DNA from: Anas platyrhynchos
Lineage: Eukaryota; Chordata; Aves; Anseriformes; Anatidae
NCBI RefSeq assembly: GCF_047663525.1
Contig: NC_092590.1
Location: 5,290,001-5,354,000 of the forward strand
Reading direction: 5' to 3'
Length of the DNA stretch: 64,000 nt
This document shows positions 60,531 through 64,000 of this stretch, in pieces. Each line of letters begins with the position of its first letter. The first letter of the stretch is position 1. Below the pieces are notes generated by a model. That model was given only the letters and a program-made list of their open reading frames with translations, was not told where the DNA came from and ran no database searches. The translations under genes were made by a program, and so were the position numbers.

Positions 60531-60807
60531 CTCCTGGCCCACATTTGCTCTCCTGTCTCTTGCCATCCAGCGTGTTCCATAGCCCCAGGGAACAGCCTTC
60601 AGCACACTGTGGAGCCCTGCCTGTCCCCTTCCGCAAGGGTCATTGTTGAAGATTGACTCCACCTTAAGGGACATAGTGCCTTTTGTGGCTTCTCTCTTCT
60701 CTTTGAAACAACCAGGATAAAGCAGAAAAGATGTAAACAGCAAGCTGAAGGGAGTGCTGAAATTAATAAATTGTTTGTTACCTTAAAAAAAAAAAAAAAA
60801 AAAAAAA
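60531..60807 (+). mobile_element. Candidate poly(A)-tailed retrocopy inside the LTR element
   Basis: Absent from the inverted partner, which has unrelated sequence of about 165 bp here. It ends with AATAAA (60765-60770), 14 nt, then 23 A residues (60785-60807), after which LTR-element homology resumes (GGCAACACGATG). The source transcript is not recognised. The 15 bases before the A tract, ATTGTTTGTTACCTT, also occur at 61306-61320 in the same element, so an element-derived transcript is possible. Confidence 0.45.
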
Positions 60808-61520
60808 GGCAACACGATGTGATGAAGTCATGTCATCAATGAAGAAGCAGAAAAAAGTAATGAAGAGGAACAGGCTAGCAGAATGGAGACCAGGATGGGA
60901 ACAGGCACGTTGATCGCCTCATGAAAATAGGTTTGGCCAAACTCAGCAAACCGCTCAGAGAAGCTTGTACAGAAAAAGAGCCATGTGGGGCCACAAGCAC
61001 AAACGTGTGGTTTACCAGACAGTGAGGAAGCTGCAGGCTCCTTTACTGATCCGACTGCTACGCCATCGGCCCCTCTGCTGCTACAGCCATCGAAGGCTTT
61101 TGCTTTTACGCCCCCTGCTGACCTGGACGTGCCTTTTGACCCAGGCCTATTGGCCTTGAAAAGGAGATGGATATGTTTTTCTTCGATTCGGGAAGAACAG
61201 GATATATAAGGCCCAAAGATCAAGTTGCTTGACAACTTAAAGCAAGACTTATTGTTCAAAAGGAATGGAAAATGGAGACTGTTAAGTCATGGAACTTAAA
61301 GGATTGTTTGTTACCTTTTCTGATTGTATAGGCATACTCGGGTTTAGTATGTAAAAGCAATGTTCTGTATATTTAGAAGGTTTGATGTTCATGTGTGCGT
61401 GTTGGTGGAGTGTAGACTCCCCACACACCCAGCGCTGTTTACTTGCCTTTTATACCTTTTAGAAATATTCTTTTACAAATATTACTAAATTCAGATTGAG
61501 TTGGGACTTTATTTATAACA

Positions 61521-64000
61521 AAAGGAAAATCAGCCCCCCAAAATTATGTCAAATGAAGTGTAAGATACAATGGAAGAGTTCAAAGTTTGAGAAAATTCAC
61601 TGATGTGCATTTTCACTGAAATGTTTCATTAGGGAAACAGAGACAAAAGGAAAGTCTGACAGTAAAGTTGCTTCATCTAACAAAAATCACAAAATATTGT
61701 TTATAAGCATTATGGTTTAAACATCCTTGACCAGAAGGTGTACTATACCAACAGCATTTAGGATCTAAATGAAAGTAGAAGTTGGTTTGCGTTCATCAGT
61801 CAAACCAGTTTAGCATGCACATACAAAAATGCCCTTGCAATAACAAATGTGATACCTTCATATACTTCATATATCCTAGGGATGTAGTTTACTTTCATAT
61901 ATCCTATGGATGTAGTTTAGAAGCTTAGACCAAAATTCATGACTAAGAGGTAAGGAACCTATCCCTATCCCTGCTCTCTGGTCTGCCTCAAGGGTCTGAG
62001 GGAAGAACAGCATGTCCAGAGACTTCAGCTGTAGCCTCGCCTCCTGGTTACCACTTCCCTCTGTCATGCCACCAAAGACCACAGCTGGCAATTTAAAATA
62101 ACCAGAAACCAGTGTCCACGCACCTTGGAAAAATGAAGTACAAAGTGAAGTGGTCCAAAGCTGCTGCAGATGAAGTGAATCACTCCTGTAGGAAAGGGGA
62201 ACATTTGTGGAGGCAGCTTGGTAAGCAGCCAAAGGCTGGGGAGAGGCACAGCAAGGAAGAAAGCAGCCCAGGACTGCTTCCCAGCCAGAAACCCTGGCAT
62301 TCAGTGCACTACATTTATTTTGTATCTCTGCTCCCCTTTTCCATTTTTTGTATTACCCATTGTAATGTGCTGCTACAGAGGTTTGTGTGATGTTTGTTTT
62401 TTGTTTGTTTGGTTTTTTTTTTATTTTTATAATTAATTTATTTTTTATTGCAGGTGCCAGATGTATTGGAAGTCTGATTTTAATCAGACCTTCAAGGCAT
62501 AGTTATACAAATAATTGCATCCTCCCAGATATCAGGAACATATCTGGAATCAAGGCATCACACTGTGCTTGAAAGCAGGTTTGCAATTCACTAATTCTCC
62601 TCTGAAACATCAAGCATCAGAACTTCACCGAATCAGCTAACATGATTAAAATCCTTTGTGAGGATTAAAAAAAAAAAAAAAAAAAAAAAAGAAAGAAAAA
62701 AGAGAAGCAAGAGTTCTTCTGACAAGTTTTCCTTTCATTCTTTGTATCATTTTCCTTTCCATGGCTCCTTGGCAATTTTCCTTTAGCCAAGAAAGGTCCT
62801 GTCACTCAGATATGCCCATGGGACTGCTTACAACTTGCACTGATTAAAGCAGAAGAAACAAAAAAAAGGCATTCCTGGAATTTCAAAGGTTAGATAAGAC
62901 ACCTAATATTAATCAGTAGATCCAAGTTGATTTGTTTTATTGAGAGATAGATGACCTCTCTGGGATGTTAAAAAAAAAAATATACAAAAAAAAAAAAAAA
63001 CACAAAAAAAACCCACACAAATAACAAAGCACTATTGGATGGATTTCCAACAATTTTCGTATTGAAAGATTTTACAATTAAATCAACTTCTATATGTAGA
63101 TATTTAGGTGAAGATACTTATACCTAAGCTATCTGAAATAGTTTCAATGTCTTTAAAAATAGTTTAAAAACAACCCAAAGAAAATCAAATCTGTGGCACT
63201 ACAATACATTCACACAATTTCCTCCCAGATTTTAACATTCATTCCATACCAACTGTTTATTTCTTGAACTTACAGCAGAAACAAATGGATAAAACTATTA
63301 GATATTTCCTATAGAAAAAACCCTAGAGGGCCTAGAACCCTCTTGCTAGAAATATATAGTACAAAGTTTACCCTTTCCCCATTATTGTGCACCAATGGAA
63401 CCAATTAATGGAACCAATTAAGGTTTTCGAATTTTTGTCCAAATGTCTCCTAGTATTTTGTTGACCATGCAGCTATTTCCTTAACACTATAATAACAAAC
63501 AAATAACAACAACAAAACCAGTTTTGTTCACGTGAGCTCAGAAAGATGCTTCAGAGCGTCCCACCAGGCTGTGCACTGAGAGCTCCAGGGGAATGTGCCT
63601 GTGGGACACATCAGCTCTCAGACAGGAGAGGGAGAAGACTGGGAACTCAAGAGCTAAGTTAAATCTGCTCGATGCAAATGACATGGATCTCGCAAAATAC
63701 TGGAAGTAAAAATTTGCCAAACTTTGATCCAGTAAGGTGTTGCAATACACAGTTTTAGAAGTTTATGTTTCCATTGATGTTTACAAGTTTATTTGCATTG
63801 TATCAGGGTCATCAATCTAGCTCTACCTTCAAGTAAACTTGTACTGCATCTGATACCAAGAATAGAGAGTTTAAATGGACAACCTAAGGCCACAGCAACA
63901 GTTTGGACTCAATCAAGCCTGGACTTCTCCAGGACACCTAGTAAATTTTATCCAAATAGCTTACCCATTTCGCTCACATTACAATTTCTCTGCTCTCTCC
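61521..64000. other. AT-rich DNA to the window end
   Basis: Holds a direct repeat of CTTCATATATCCTA-GGATGTAGTTTA-type sequence at about 61866-61920, A runs near 62667-62690 and 62969-63009, and a T-rich tract at 62392-62445. A slightly GC-richer patch (61970-62300) has no frame I can interpret. No gene seen. Confidence 0.45.

Larger units (their letters stand above)
60258..61520 (+). mobile_element. LTR-element segment, plus orientation (arm 2 of an inverted pair)
   Basis: Homologous to arm 1: purine tract AATAAAGAAGGGGGAGAT (about 60308-60325), GATGAGGCCATCAGGAATAT, the central region (60808-61210), and the terminus TTTACTTGCCTTTTATA to TTTATAACA at 61520. It is broken by a CR1 end (60430-60511). 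Its central-left part differs from arm 1 by a poly(A)-tailed block (60531-60807). Frames are interrupted. Confidence 0.7.

Noticed and set aside
58500..61259. Frames of 60-143 codons in the inverted LTR arms as host genes
   Set aside because: Homologous frames occur in both inverted copies, overlap on both strands and are broken; they belong to the mobile element and none is a complete retroviral gene.

Overview
The window looks like avian nuclear DNA. It carries many CR1 LINE copies with the bird-type CR1 3' terminus (TTGGACTCGATGATCTTGAGGTCTCTTCCAACC followed by ATTCTGTG-type octamers, here split by position only), LTR fragments, long A/T tracts and one intron-rich vertebrate gene. I cannot name the species.

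Layout. (1) 1-2.9 kb: AT-rich DNA with a CR1 3' end, an LTR terminus and a 5'-truncated CR1 in plus orientation. (2) About 3.0-18.3 kb: a strikingly GC-rich block holding one minus-strand gene. I assembled 25 exons for it by hand from homology to soluble adenylyl cyclase (ADCY10) and from splice sites. Every intron is GT-AG, every phase joins, and the product is 1250 residues from the chosen ATG (18056-18058) to TAG (3439-3441). It has both cyclase domains, a P-loop NTPase module and part of the helical C-terminal region, and it stops roughly 360 residues before the end of mammalian ADCY10. (3) 18.3-28 kb: an abrupt return to AT-rich DNA with a 1.9-kb CR1 (plus) and three minus-strand CR1 ends. 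(4) 28-58 kb: an AT-rich gene desert with microsatellites and homopolymers, in which I find no convincing gene. (5) 58.2-61.5 kb: two copies of one LTR-element segment in head-to-head inverted orientation about 0.66 kb apart. One is interrupted by a CR1 end and by a poly(A)-tailed insertion. (6) 61.5-64 kb: AT-rich DNA with no gene seen.

Most interesting: a compact, apparently intact but C-terminally shortened ADCY10 copy sits alone in a gene-poor AT-rich region. It keeps the residues for metal, adenine and transition-state binding (D49, D101, K97, T407, N414, R418), but the position of the bicarbonate-sensing arginine of the mammalian enzyme (R176) is methionine (M178). This suggests a derived or duplicated cyclase whose bicarbonate regulation may be lost or altered. 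Residue equivalences rest on my recall of the mammalian protein and its structure, not on a computed alignment.
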